From: Emydura subglobosa
Lineage: Eukaryota > Chordata > Testudines > Chelidae
Assembly: GCA_007922225.1 (NCBI GenBank)
Contig: ML679954.1
Location: 24,635,003 to 24,699,002, forward strand
Direction: 5' to 3'
Length of the DNA stretch: 64,000 nt
In this document: piece after piece, positions 35,025 to 47,916 of the stretch
Layout of the letters: every line of letters begins with the position of its first letter
How positions within the stretch are numbered: position 1 is the stretch's first letter
The notes under the pieces: model-generated
The model's database searches: none
Seen by the model: only the letters and a program-made list of their open reading frames with translations
Told to the model about the DNA's origin: nothing
Program-made: the position numbers and the translations under genes

Positions 35025-38000
35025 AAACACACATATTCAGCAACAATTTTACAACTGGGATCTTTGGTAACCTCACAAACAGAATAATCAATGACCAGAT
35101 GGTGGTTTCAAAAACAAAGTTATCAATAGCTAATAGATTCCTGTCTCACAAATTGGAACACCAGGGTAAAATGCAAGGCTTCAGAAAAAAAGTGCTGTAG
35201 TGGTTTGTCACGTACCAAAAAGGGCCTGGCAATTCAATGCCCTTAATAACAGAATCAAATATAACAGAATCAAGCTTTGGGCCAACAACTACACCTTTCA
35301 GACCTATTGTTCTCTTTTTCCCCATTCTGTTTCCTGTATTTTAAAGCTGTGTTTTATATCAGCATAGACTATCTAGCATGATTTTTTTGGCCAGTCCCCT
35401 TTTGTATTCACACAACAAAATATAAACAAAGATATTTTTTATCACTTTCCTATGAGTATTTACTCACAAAATTGCACACAACTTCCATTTTCCAGGTTTC
35501 CCCTTCCAGCTGTAACTGTAGCCAATAAGAGAATGAGAGAAAAAGGAGAGAGAATAGACAGAGCAAGATTATGTTTAATCCTTCTGCCTGGAAGCACTAT
35601 CTCTGAAAACCTGAATGTAGTCTATAAAGTAACCACTTGTCTGAATATTACTTTTGGGGTTTTGTAAATCTCTGAAAGACTACTCAGGCATTTTCTTTTA
35701 CATCACAAAGGGCTGTGTCGCTGATTGTGACTTGAACTCATCTAAATTGCCCAATTGTTCATTCATTAAGGATTAGGAGAACGCAAACACTGACTCAAAA
35801 AGACCTCCCTTATATTTTGTTCTCGTTTTAAACTACTCTTATTTTATATAAGACTTCTAATTATTAACACAATAACTTATTTGGATTACTCTGATAACTT
35901 TCTTACTACTTGCATTTATAAAGTGGCCATCACCATAGTAGCTGATTTCCCTTTATCAAAGATTCTAACCATTATCATAGTTAGTATAAAGCATAACCTA
36001 GAACTGCATCTTGTACCATACTCTAAGGCACACATTTTCTACTCCATGTGTAGAGTGGTATAGTCTTCCGCACACACACACAAGCACAGCACACTTTGCA
36101 TCTTTAAACTCAGAATACATACTTTTAATAGTCTAAACCCTGTGTGTATGCAGTGCAAATTCTAACACAGGTGTTGCCTCTTTTAGGCCTGATCTTACTC
36201 TCCCTGAAGTCAATGGAAAATATCAAATGAATTAAGTCCTTAAGGAGGTATGCAGGCATTAGAATTTTTAAAGTGTGTGAACAGGTGTTTGTACTTGCAA
36301 ACAGTATGCACCTGAATGTACATGATCAAATTACTGTGCACAAAAGGCTGCAGGTCCTGTTTTAAGTCCTTTTGGAAATGTACCCCTAAATGTGGCTAAA
36401 TTCAAGCTCTGACAAGAGTGAACTCTAGAATCTAGGGCCCATCAGACTGAGGACTAGTAGTCAAAATATTCTTCATAAATTCAAGTGGCATGGCAGTTCA
36501 TAAGGGAGAGTTGGTTCTAAAGGTAATTATCCATATACATTTCTAATGCACCCATCATCCTAGTACGCCTCATTCATAAATAATTGCTGAATTGAGTTCA
36601 GTCTCAAATAGGAGCTAAAAATCCATTTTGCTATCTTAAATATGATCACTTTGGTGGTTCATCTTCTCGGAGAACATTTCCAGACTGATCTGCAACTCCA
36701 TTACTGGTGAAGGCCTGTGCAAAGAGATGGGGCTGGAATCATGAGAAGTGGCAAGACACAGTTTCTAATCACTAGAATCTGGGAATCCCCTTTTTTTGGC
36801 TCTTCCCCTAGAATGCCCTGGCCTTGGCCCCGTTAGAGTTTCATCCTGTAAACTGTCACTAGCTCCGTTCTCTAAGCCATTTATGGTTTTATAGGTAGCC
36901 ATCAACTCCATGATTTGAACCTGTAAGTCTCTTGGTAACCTATGTGTATTATGGTTTATCATTTTACCCTATTTGAAAATTGTCATTATGTGAAAATGCT
37001 GAGTGATCTCCAGGGATAGCCCCATGTACAATATGTTCCCTTAACCTGGCTTTGAGGGAACCATGAAGAGGTCCACTCTCAGTGGGAAGGCGTGCAATTC
37101 CTTGATCAGCTAAGGAATAAAACATTTCTAGTTGCTGCTACTTTTTCAGCATCTAGGAGCAGAGCTGAATCTACTAAAATCAACCATCTATCTTATCTGG
37201 CACCCACTGATGTCAATGGCATAGCTTCTATGACTTCAGCGGTGCAAGAGGTGAAAATTACCCAATTCCTTTTCACCTATAAGTGTAAACTCACTTATAG
37301 CCAATCACAGAGAGATTGGCCCCACAAAGACAGAAATGTTCAAGGGTCAGTAATGCAAATAAACTTTTATTCCTGCACTGAAATGAGCACTGGTTAGCAG
37401 GAGGGACAGTAGTCACACTACAGGGCAGAGCCAAGCCATGGTAAAGGCACAATGGTTTAAATGCAATCTAGTGCATACACATGATGTTTACAGCAACCTG
37501 TGTCATCGAACTCCCTTTGCCACTCTGGAGTACTGCTTTGCACAGGTATGCAGAATAGCTGATCTTAAAAAAAGCGAGAGCAGGGGCTATCATAAGGTCC
37601 AGCCACAGTCACAGAAATGCTTTTTCTGGCAGTTCCTATGAAAAATTGCTCTCATAGCCCACTGCCCAACCTAATGATCTACGCTGGACACAGGACTCTT
37701 ACCATCCCATCAACTAGTAATACCCAATTCCTTTGACCCCACTATTGGACTGTTATAACCAAGTGCCATCTTCAATATTTCTGCTGCTTATTCAGTGCTG
37801 CACTCCTGCCTGATGAAACTCAAAGATGCTTGCTCCTTTCACAGCCAATTTCCTCTCTGAACCTGAAGCGAAGCCACAAATAAAATTAGATTGGTGACAT
37901 CAGTCATTTCACTAGCAACAGATTATGATGTCAAAGTGAGAGGATTATGATTTCTCTTAAGAGGAGACATTGGAGACAGTGTCCACTGAGAAAAGACCTC

Positions 38001-40454
38001 AAAAAAACAAAGTATCTTCAATAACTGCAAAGGAAACAACAAAGCATCCTGGTCAAGTATATTTCTTTCTGTACACTTTTATGTTTCAGAGTAAACCCCA
38101 ATATAAAAAGCACCCCTTTACCCAGACAGACTTCTGTAACACTATAAAATAATTTGCTCCAAGGTGGAAACATTGTAAATTAAGATTCAGCCTAAGGCAC
38201 ATTTTTACAGCCGAACTGTAGTCTTCAGAAAATAGGGCATTTGTTTTATAAATGTGGATAGATTCTTAGGTACAATAGCATAAATTATAGTCATTTAAAA
38301 ATAATTCTTTGTGAAATGGGCCTTAAAATGGCAAAAATCAAATAAGATGCATGGTCCATATATATATACACATGCTCACAGTATTATGACACTTATGATC
38401 TTTCATTTTGAAAACTTGATTCTGACAAATGATACAAAATATTAAGGCTTCCTTTAATCAAATTAAAAATATATTAAAGTGATCTAATGTTACCTGGCTC
38501 TTTCCTTCTATTAATATGGTTTATATGGTCTTTCTACAGTCTCAGGAGAATTGGACTTTCTATGAAGATTAATGCTACAATCACTTCACTGCACATTAAT
38601 GTAGAAGACATTATTACTTTGAGCTCCAGGAATTCCCACTGGCAAAGGGTATTAAATCATAACATCCATGCAGTGCCGTTCTAACCATCCTGACATGTTA
38701 GCCTCAGAACTTCTGTAAATTCAGCCCTGATATTACATTATGACTCCATGCCAGCATTTTGATTGGAATGTGCAGCAGATTTTTATTGGAAGAAGGTAAA
38801 GACCATTACAAAGCTGAGTTGCTGTTTTCCATTCCATTATAAGGTTTCTATGGGAACATTACAGAAATCACTATTCTTCACTTTGAAACAGCAATCAAGA
38901 AAAACAGTATTTAGTAGTACATTACCTTCTTATTTTGACATATTGCTAATATTCTTTAATATAGTTTATTCATCTGAAAAAACACTTTCCGTACTGAAAG
39001 TGAATTAATTTTTTTGTATTTTTGGAGCCTTTTCCCTACTTTTAGCAAGTCAAATGTCTCCATGTAAATGTCCTGTAAACTTAACGGTAAGCATCCCTTT
39101 AGATTTACGGGAGAATAAAAAGTACATTGACTAGATATTCCCTGTGTCTTCAAGCACAAATGAAGGCAGAAACACGGAGAAATATTATCATTAGCTTCGA
39201 TTCCATAATCGACCACATCATTATTCAGGAGGATTAAATTAACACAGTCCCCTTGGAGATCCCAGTGTGCTCATTCCCAGTGCTTAATTTATAATGAAAG
39301 AGGTTCTGGGGCTCAAGCAATATTTTTACTTTCATGACTGACGTGCCAAGTCCAGAGGTGCTGGGGCTATATGAGCTGCTACGCCCGGAGGTGCAGAGAC
39401 TCAGCCCTGGCAATCCCTGGCACAAATTAAGCACTGCTTTTCCCACTGCAGGTTTTTCTCTCACTGTGCAGTTGATCATAGATGTGCCAATCTTAACCTT
39501 CCCTTCTAAACTTCAGATTTGGAAAAGGCAAATGTCTACAGTTTGGAAGCTATGAAGGCCACACACAGCCTTTTATCCTCATACACATCTCCAAGCTATC
39601 AGTGGAATTACATACCCAGATAGCAAAGGCTGAAGGATTCCAGAAGGACAAACAGATCTAATGTGCAGCTCAGATACTACTGTCATGTGCGTGTTATAAA
39701 AACTTTGATAAACTAGAACAGAAAAGTTATTAATTTATTAGACAATTAAATAGAGCTAGCTGGAAATGTCTGAATTCCAAAAAAATTTAACCAAAAATGG
39801 GACAAATCTCCTGTTAAAGTTTTTGGTGAAAATAATTCCCTTTCATTTACCATCTCTGCAATTAAGTATTCCTCTGGAGCAACATTCAAAATGAATTCCC
39901 ACAAGAGGTAACTTTCTAAGGCAGCCAGTCCAATAAAGTCCTCTGAGATGGATATATAATTTTCCAGCATTTCTGCTGCATCAGCTAGGGAACCAGTTTA
40001 ATATTATGCAATGGGAATCAGTTTCCTAGGCTTTCTTTTCCTTCTACTGCACCAGACATCACAGATGGGAAGAGGCTACATGGACTATTCAAAAGGTCTT
40101 TTGAAATTCCTTACTGTCCCTTTGCCAGCACACCTGGTTTTCAAAAGAGAGAGCTGTCAGGTATTTTTCAGTGTTAAATTTTCAGGATAGCATGCACCAA
40201 AATGGGTGCAGGTTGTTTGACTTAAGTGCTCACTTAGGCAGCTTTGAAAATAGCTGCCTACATCATCTTCTTTACCACACAGAATGATTTTTGTAACTGA
40301 ACTGCAGTACTTTTGTCAGTCTGTCTTTCAAACTAAACATTATTTTAATTTAGTGTTATGAATTTAATATTTTTTTCATGTTTTCTTACTAGTACTGTGA
40401 AGCCAAAAGCGATCTGTGATGGTATTTACTTCTTTTCAAATGGCAATCAAGTAT
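35025..40454. other. No gene recognised; two weak conserved-looking stretches
   Basis: AT-rich sequence with a CA-type microsatellite near 36071-36083 and a TA run near 38358-38368. Stretches at 38500-38790 and 39150-39240 ('gcttcgattccataatcgac...cattattcaggaggatta') look less decayed and carry ATTA cores, so they could be conserved non-coding elements. This is only a texture-based guess. Confidence 0.25.
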
Positions 40455-40594
40455 GGGCCTGATCCACCCTTAACTGAAATCATTCACATTCAACAGCAAT
40501 GCCAAAGCCTGATCCAGTAAGATACTAAGGACCCAGTGCAAGTGTTATTGAAACACAGTCTTCCACTAACTTCACTGGAAATGGATCAGGCCCT
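40455..40594. mobile_element. 140-bp element with perfect 12-bp terminal inverted repeats (family C-like)
   Basis: 'gggcctgatcca' at 40455-40466 and 'tggatcaggccc' at 40583-40594 are perfect inverted copies. An inner 'gcctgatccagta' at about 40507 repeats the terminal motif. No coding capacity. Typical of a short non-autonomous DNA element. Confidence 0.6.
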
Positions 40595-43575
40595 ACACAC
40601 CCCTTGCCAGGTGCTGAACAGTTTCAACTCCTGTTGATTTTAATCAAGTGAAAACACTCAGCACTTCACAACATTGGGCCTTTGGAATGCATGGAGAAAT
40701 CATGGGGAACTCAGAAGTTCAGAGGAGGTGCACAATACCTTGCAGGATCAGGACCCCTTATGATCTGAATGAGGCTGAATCATCAAAACAAAATAGAATA
40801 GAATAGTAGAGACATTTTCCCTTGTTTTATTTAATGGATGTTGCTATTGAGATTAGAATCTCAGTTTACTTTCTTGTACGATCAGCATATAAATATTTCT
40901 CTATCCTGCTGCATTAACTCGCCAATATTATTGTGCAACTGAGACAAAATGTAGGTATAAACTTATGCATAATATATTCTTATATTCTGCAACAGTAAGT
41001 GAATTTATTCAGTGATAAAATACCACTGTGCCTAAAGATACATTTCTTTTCTGTAAAAATGCCACACACAAATGTTAAAGCTGTTACTCTTTGGAGTTTA
41101 GCCATATATGCAAGAAACTATGTGTATATTAGCTTTCATTTTTAAAAAACATTTGCATAATAGTTTAGAAACTTCCACTCTGAAAGGTACTTAGTTACTG
41201 GGCCAGTTTCAATATAAATTCAGTCAGACTCTGCACACATTCATAAGGACTGGTAAAAAGAGAAATCAGTATTTCAACTCCTCCACAGCACAGAAGTCAG
41301 GCACTGTTCTTGGTCCTGTATATGTTTACTCTCCTGAGTCAATGAGGTTACTCGTATCAGGAGACTTTGCTGATCTTTCAGCCATTAATTTATTTTATAT
41401 TTGTAGATCTAAAAATGATGATCTAAAAAAGGGCACCTGTCCATCTGCTTTAGCAACTCTGCGGAGTTCTGTACTGGATAGCATTTCCATTATGAACATC
41501 TCTTTCTCCTCCAGGGTGTGGTAGAGCCAGATCATGCTTCCATTAAAACTAAGGGGAATTTTGCTATTGATTTCCTTTGTATCAGGATTGGGTTAGGGTT
41601 AATTTGTTCAGCACCATAATTTGATAAAAGAAACAATAAATAATTAATAAACAAATAAAAAATGAACAGTCTGGGATCAAAAGAACCTAACAATTTAACG
41701 CTCTAATATGATGTTTTGCTATGGGACTGGGAGGAGACAGAGCTATTTACCTTTTGAAATACTGAGATTTCACATGGCAAAGAGCTATTTGGTATTAGCA
41801 TTGCAGCAATAATGTGTTAGATACCTTGTAAACAGATATAAAGATAAGGTTATTTTCCTAAAGAACATACCCTTTGCATCCCATAGACTAGAATGTAAAT
41901 AGACAACACACATACAGGCGAGGGAAGGGAAGCAGCAAAAGCAATCGGATTGAGTGGTGATGTTTCACATGCTTTTTAGTAGTGCTAGGATTTATGTTTG
42001 GATTATTATTTGTATCATAAATAAATGCCATAAGAGTTTATTTCTCATATCTTTTCTTCTCATTAATATGTACAGGTGTCAAAGTGCAAATATTTCCATG
42101 AAAGCCCAGAAGCACTGTGGTAAGGTCTATAGAGGTACAAACATGCATGGTTTTCTCATGCTATCCTCAATCACTGTAACAGAGACATAGCTGAAGGCTG
42201 GGGAAGGATGAGAAGGGAGTGGGATTTTCATGTTGCTATAATGCCGTCCTTCTTGAAAAGACTACTTCTCTGGAGTCATGCCAATTTCAAGCTGCCAGTT
42301 TGATGAGTGCACACAGTTTAGGATAAGGGGGCCTGATTTCTAAAAACTGCTTCTGGCTTCTGGATTTTAGAAGCTTCTAGAACATTAGGCTAAAGGAACA
42401 TGTAAAGCAAGACCTATTTTATTGTGAGAACTGTTTAGCATTTTTAGTCAATACAAATGTTCAGTGAAATAGCACTACAAGGTGTGCCACTATATTACTT
42501 ATTGTCACTTCACATAGCTTGAAATGGCTCAGACTTTGAACCCAAAGCAAGGTAGAGGCCTTAATCCTGCTCCCATTGCAAAACTTCATTTGGTTTTAGC
42601 ACGGAGGATTGAGTCCCTACTTTATATTAATATATTTGCATCATGGAATGCACTATCTTATTTACAAATTCTCCCCTTCCCAACTTACTTAAAGAATTGA
42701 CAACACCAGTGTACCAATAAAATCTTCAAGCAGGAAATGATGGATGGATTCACAAGTATTTGTGTGTATACAGATTGCATCAGGTTATATACAAATGGGC
42801 TGGATAAGCAATTACCCAATGCACAGATAAATGCGAATTTCTGTGGACGTAATGGACACATGCAGTTGTGCACAGGAATTACCCACCCTTTTGATTGAAA
42901 GTGCAGACCTCAGTTTTTAAGGAATTGTTCCTGTAAGGAGCAGAGTGCTTTCCACTCCCATTAAAGTCATTTGAATTTGACAGTGTTCAGCAACTCACCA
43001 CACACTAAGCACTAGCAGGACTGCATCCTAACTCGGGAAGACTCTGGACAATGAAGGTATTGCTGCAGACCTTAAAGATCAATTTTACACTAATTGACTT
43101 GTTAGGTTAGTAGACGTAATAGTCTGGTTCCAAAGAACAACTACTGAACCATCAATTTCACCTCTGACTGTCAATCTGATACAGATTTAATTGCTCTAGC
43201 ATTCTAGATACAATAGGGCTATTAGTGGTCATGTGTCTCACCTCAACAGTAAAAAACCAATTTGTGCACAAATGGTAAGATAAATATTAATATACATTCT
43301 CTTCAAGTCTTTCCAGAAAATGACAGCAGTATGTGCTAAGTATCTTGAAGTTATCTATTTGATTTTTGATGTTATTTTATGACTATGTTATTATTCACAT
43401 AATTTTTCAAAATTTGTGGCCACCATTCAAGAGTCTTGCAGAAGTGGCTAGAATGAAAAATAAATCACCTCTATTTATAAAGCACATTTTGGTCACTGCA
43501 AATCTGCTGCGGATTGTGGGTACTATAATAATCCCCACATTTTCTTCCTCTCTTTATTCTGGCTAGCTATTGTAC
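40595..43575. other. No gene recognised
   Basis: AT-rich sequence with an A-rich 'aataaataattaataaacaaataaa' tract around 41634-41659. No exon or named repeat. Confidence 0.4.
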
Positions 43576-43989
43576 ATTGGGACAAAAAAATCTGATGAGG
43601 TTCAATGAGAACAAGTGCAGAGTCCTACACTTAGGACGGAAGAATCCCATGCACTGCTGCAGACTGGGGACCAACTGGCTAGGCAGCAGTTCTGCATAAA
43701 AGGACCTGGGGTTTACAGTGGACAAGAAGATGGATATGAGTCAACAGTGTGCCCTTATTGCCAAGAAGGCTAATGGCATAATGGGCTGCATTAGTAGGAG
43801 CATTGCCAGCAGATCGAGGGAAGTGATTATTCCCCTCTCTTAAGCACTGGTGAGGCCACATTTGGAATATTGTGTCCAGTTTTGGGCTCCACACTACAGA
43901 AAGGATGTGGACAAATTGGAGAGAGTCCAGTGGAAAGCAAGAAAAATGATTAGGGGGCTGGAGCACATGACTTATGAGGAGAGGCTGAG
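43576..43989 (+). mobile_element. CR1 LINE 3' portion, part 1 (left of an inserted LTR)
   Basis: The text codes for a decayed CR1 ORF2 C-terminus. 'gttcaatgagaacaagtgcag' is followed by 'gacaagaagatggatatgag', and frame 43850-44122 reads [20 protein letters not shown], then LERVQ and MTYEERLS. These match the conserved 'RPHLEYC.QfW.p....DvdkLErVQ..A..mi' region. The copy is 5' truncated near 43576 and is cut at 43989 by the element at 43990-44980. It resumes at 44981. Confidence 0.88.
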
Positions 43990-44980
43990 TGTGTCACACT
44001 CTGTACCCCATGTACACCCCTTAGGCTGTGATTTGTGTATCATTCATGTTCACCCTTATAGTGTAATTGTGTATTGTTTAATGCAAAGTATGTCATGTAA
44101 GGTGTTTTTGGACTGCTCATAACGTATTGAACATTATTGTTATGACAGTATGCTTCTTGCAATGTCACATGCGTATTTATGAAACTCTGCTATGTAATAT
44201 TCCCAAATGTGTGTGTCACATGGCTTGAATAGATCCAGGCAAACACAAAGCAGGGTGAGAGTTTACACCTTTCTGAGGCATGCATACAGGAACAATAGAC
44301 TGGCCTAAGCATCTGATAATGCGACACTCATTTGACTCAAGTGGAGGAAACCATGTCGGACATGGCCGATCATCTGACCCCAGGGGTTGACAAGGAAACA
44401 TGTTAAAGGCAGAGGCATTTTTGTCTCTGGAGCTCTCTCTTGCAATCCATCAAAGACTGTAAGGCTACTGAGTTGTTAAGTTTCGTTTAGAATGGGATTT
44501 GCTTTATTTTCTTCATGATCAAATCTGACTCATATTATTCTGGTTTATAATCACTTAAAATCTTTCTATACTTAATAAACTTAGTTGTTTGTCTAATCTA
44601 AAGCAGTGCACGTAGTTTGAGTGTGTGCAGAGACTTCATTTAGAGTGACAGAACTGGTGTATATCAATTTCACTGATAAATTGACTACCCTATGAACCTG
44701 TAGAGTGCAATAGGAAGCATTGAACTCTGTAAGACGGCAGTTCCTAGGGTTGCATCTGGGACTGGGGATATCGGTTAGGGGTCATTCTATTGCAGAATTT
44801 CATGAGTGGCTGGCCAAAATCTCTCAATCACTAAAATAGGAGCTGCTTATCTGGCTGTGAGTGAACTGACCCAGGAGTGGGTGGTTCACAAACCAGGGAA
44901 AGAGCAAGAAGGACTCCAGGAGTGAGGGACTGGGGTAACACAGTGATATACTAATCCAGATTGCAGAGGGGAACATCACA
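43990..44980 (+). mobile_element. LTR (about 990 bp) inserted into a CR1
   Basis: The insert begins 'tgtgtcacactctgtacccc' and ends 'gaacatcaca', so it has TGTG...CACA ends. An AATAAA signal is at 44574-44579. The CR1 reads 'gaggctgag' before and 'gaggcaactagac' after, where intact CR1 would read 'gctgagggaactg'. The insertion therefore duplicated at least GAG, or 5 bp with one mismatch (ctgag/cagag) if the LTR ends at 44978. No internal genes remain, as expected for a solo LTR. Orientation plus is set by the poly(A) signal. Family not determined. Confidence 0.65.
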
Positions 44981-45357
44981 GAGGCAACTAGACTTGTTTA
45001 GTCTGAAGAAGAGAAGAATGATGGGAGATTTTATAGCAGCCTTTTACTACTTTAAAGAGAGTTCCAGGGAGGTTGGAGTAGGCTGTTCTCATTGGTAGTA
45101 GATGATAGAACTAGAAGTAAGGGTCTCAAGTTGCAGTGGGGGAGTTTTAGGTTGGATATTAGGAAAACCTTTTCACTAGGAGGGAATTGGTTACCTAGGG
45201 AGATGGTGGAATCTCCATCCTTAGAGGTTTTTAAGGTGCGGCTTGACAAAGCCCTGGCTGAGATGATTTAGTTGGGATTGGTCCTGCTTTGAACAGAGGG
45301 TTGGACTAGATGACCTCCTGAGGTCCCTTCCAACCCTAATCTTCTATGATTCTATTA
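44981..45357 (+). mobile_element. CR1 LINE 3' portion, part 2 (right of an inserted LTR)
   Basis: Continues the copy interrupted at 43989: 'gacttgtttagtctgaagaagag', 'tcaagttgcagtgggggag', 'ttggatattaggaaaacc', 'ggttacctagggagatggtgg' and 'ggacttagatgacctcctgagg'-type text. It ends 'tctatgattctatt' at 45357. The 3' end is a perfect-looking CR1 tail. Confidence 0.92.
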
Positions 45358-45823
45358 TTGTGATATATGATTTAATTGGCCTTCTTGTTATATGGTTTTC
45401 ATCTTGTAAGTCATATTACAACTTAGACCAATCAATGCTTCCCATACTGCAATATCATTCCTAGATAAATTGTTTTGTTGAGGTGCAGAGGAAAACAAAG
45501 CTAGATTAAAGGACTACTTTATATCATTAGGATCTAGACATCATGAGCAGAAGGCCCAGGATAAAGAGTCAAATACAAAGCAGCAGGTGTTAATGTATCA
45601 GACACCTTATAATTGCCAACTACCTTATCTTGGGAACACCAAGTTGCCTCACATAGGAGGAAGATCAGGGATGGGTATAAAATCAGAGGCCATGTGAACA
45701 GGAGACGAACTGGGAGGTGGAATCTTTCTTGAGGGAAGAGAGGTCTGTCTAGGATGGCAGATTAAGTTTTCTTTGATCTGGGCAACATTTTGTGTTAACA
45801 CACTATTCAGAAAGGCAGATACA

Positions 45824-46020
45824 ACATGGTCCAATGGATAGGACAATGAACTGACAGGTAAGGCCTAGATCCTATTCCTGACTCTGCCACTGACCTGCTG
45901 TGTGACCTTGGGCCAGTCACTTCAGCACTCTGTGCCTCAGTTTTACCATCTCTAAAAGGGGGAAAATAGTACTAACTTTCCTTTGCTTTGAGATCTTCAA
46001 GTAAAAAGCCCTATTGTAGA
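45824..46020 (+). mobile_element. MIR-type tRNA SINE, sense
   Basis: It runs from the tRNA-like head 'tggtccaatggataggacaatg' through 'tcctgactctgccactgacc' and 'gctgtgtgaccttgggccag' to 'gtgcctcagttttaccatctc'. It ends with 'tttgagatcttcaagtaaaaag'. The box-B-like part is degenerate, so Pol III activity is unlikely. This is the best-preserved SINE in the window. Confidence 0.85.
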
Positions 46021-46300
46021 GCTGATTGAAAATTGGAAAACACAATTTTGAGAGATATTTTCTAATTTTCAAACTGCTCCCATGTCACATGGTTCTAAAT
46101 GCAAAAGTTTCCAGGTCATTTTTATTCATTTTAAAATAAAAAATATTGAAAATGAAAAACAAAGTTTCAGGGAAATGAAAATATTCAATAACAATTTCAA
46201 TAACATTTTTAAAAACTTTCTCAAAAAAAGATACAAATAAACTTTTGAAAAACATTCTATTTTCCTAAAATGGCCATTTTTTCTCACTGAAAAAAAAAGG
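46021..46300. repeat. AAAATTT-rich dispersed repeat
   Basis: 'gattgaaaattggaaaacac', 'ttttctaattttcaaac', 'gaaaatgaaaaacaaag' and 'gggaaatgaaaatattc' texture. Same style as 3325-3525 and 18225-18600; it follows the MIR directly. Confidence 0.35.
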
Positions 46301-47839
46301 AGCATAAAATGTCACCAGTTCTAGTTTCATATAAGAACAAAGAAAGTTGAGCTGCAAGAGATCTAAATATGAATCCTCCCCCCATCACCTTAAGAGGCGT
46401 GTATGGCCCAATCTTGCAAATTTTTCCATGCGGATAGAAATAAGTGGGGCTCCACAAGGGCAGGGGTCCATCTTTGCTGAACAATTTTCAGAATTTTGGT
46501 CTATATTTGTTTCAGTGAATTTCTTCAAAAAGAGAAGTAACCGTTTTCTAACAAGGGTAGGCTTATCCCCCTTTTCTGTAGTAACAGAACATACCTCTTC
46601 ACTTTCCTGAATACATTTGGTCCCCTTCCAAACACTTTAAAATATTTATAAACTATTTTATAGTGAATGATTTGCTTAGATTCTATCCTTATATTCACCC
46701 AGGAACTCACAAAGTTTGTTCTGATTGAACATATGTATTTTCCTGGAATTTGCACAAATATCAGCTACCGATGTCTGATGTTGTAGACAGTCTTTCAATA
46801 ATATTGAAATCATTACAGGACAAAACAAACTGGTTCTTCTATTTTCCTATCCTGGAGATAGCTGGCATATGCAGTAGCTGTCCAACCAAAAAATGCCTAT
46901 TGATTAATTAAAGATAAAACCGAAAATGTCAGCACTGGTTTTTGGTAGTGAAGCAAAGTAATTGTCTGTTTATTTGCATAGGTTCTTTATGCCTCAAAAA
47001 AATAGCATTCTCCTTCATAAACAGTGCTATTGATCAACACTATTCAAGCAAACGTCTAAAAACATTTTGTTCAGTAATTATGATGTGTTTGAAGCACACA
47101 GGCTATAGAAGAGAAAACTATTTTCAACTCCAAACCCATTGCGCTCTTCAGTGCAGGCACGGCAGTGACTAACAGAGGTGTCATGCTTATTATCTTTACC
47201 AGATGCAGAAGCTCAGAGTGAACTATTGAGCTCATTAGAACACACAAAGCAAGGGATATCATCCAGCAGTCATAGCAACAAATTACAGGGATCCAGGAAA
47301 ACTAGCTAGCTACAGATTTAGAGTGGAAAATAGAGAAAGAAACAGACAATCAGTCACAGAAAACTCGGAAGCCAAGAAAAGGCTGAGCTTGATGGTCTCA
47401 GAACAGTCAAAAGGGAGTAAACCAAAGCAGTAGCTTCCCTCACTGACTAACTGAAGATAGAAATAAATAATACTGAGAAATGTAAAATATATGCAACAGG
47501 CAAGTTTAACAGACGGGGTCTGGTTGAAATACAAGCTGACACAAATCCTCTGTATAGTTGAAAAACAAATTTCGCTAAGCATCCTTCCATGTCATCCTAT
47601 CTGTTCCATCTTCTGCAGAGTGTCCTCTACATCCTTATTAGAGTTCTGACTCTTCTGACTGAAGAGGACTGGACAGCATACTTCTCAGATTTCATCAGAT
47701 CCACTTTATATCCTAGAGGAGGGCAGTGCTAAGTAATGAGACGTATTCACTCTTCAGACTGTCTCCACATCATTCTTAGGCCACCTGAGCCTAGATAGTG
47801 AGTGAGTGAGTAATCAGAGCACCTGATGGGATTGTGTGC
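46301..47839. other. No gene; possible conserved stretch at 46790-47060
   Basis: No exon or repeat recognised. 46790-47060 has ATTA/TAAT cores ('cctattgattaattaaagat') and 'gtctgtttatttgcatagg', an octamer-like ATTTGCAT, in an otherwise non-repetitive text. Confidence 0.2.
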
Positions 47840-47916
47840 CGTGTTACTCCAGTTTTACACCTATGTAATTCCATTGATTTTGATGGAGTTACTACAATAA
47901 AACTGGCGTAACTCAG
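47840..47916. repeat. 77-bp near-perfect palindrome (family D)
   Basis: 'gtgttactccagttttacac' followed by 'ctatgtaattccattga' folds back on 'tgatggagttactacaataa' followed by 'aactggcgtaactcag'. In reverse complement the right arm reads 'gagttacgccagttttattg', then 'tagtaactccat', matching the left arm at most positions. Degraded relatives lie at 21050-21110, 50445-50565 and 53310-53400. Probably a very short MITE-like element; the stem would fold in single-stranded DNA or RNA. Confidence 0.6.

Noticed and set aside
43679..43966. 95-residue minus frame
   Set aside because: Antisense of the CR1 ORF2 C-terminal region.
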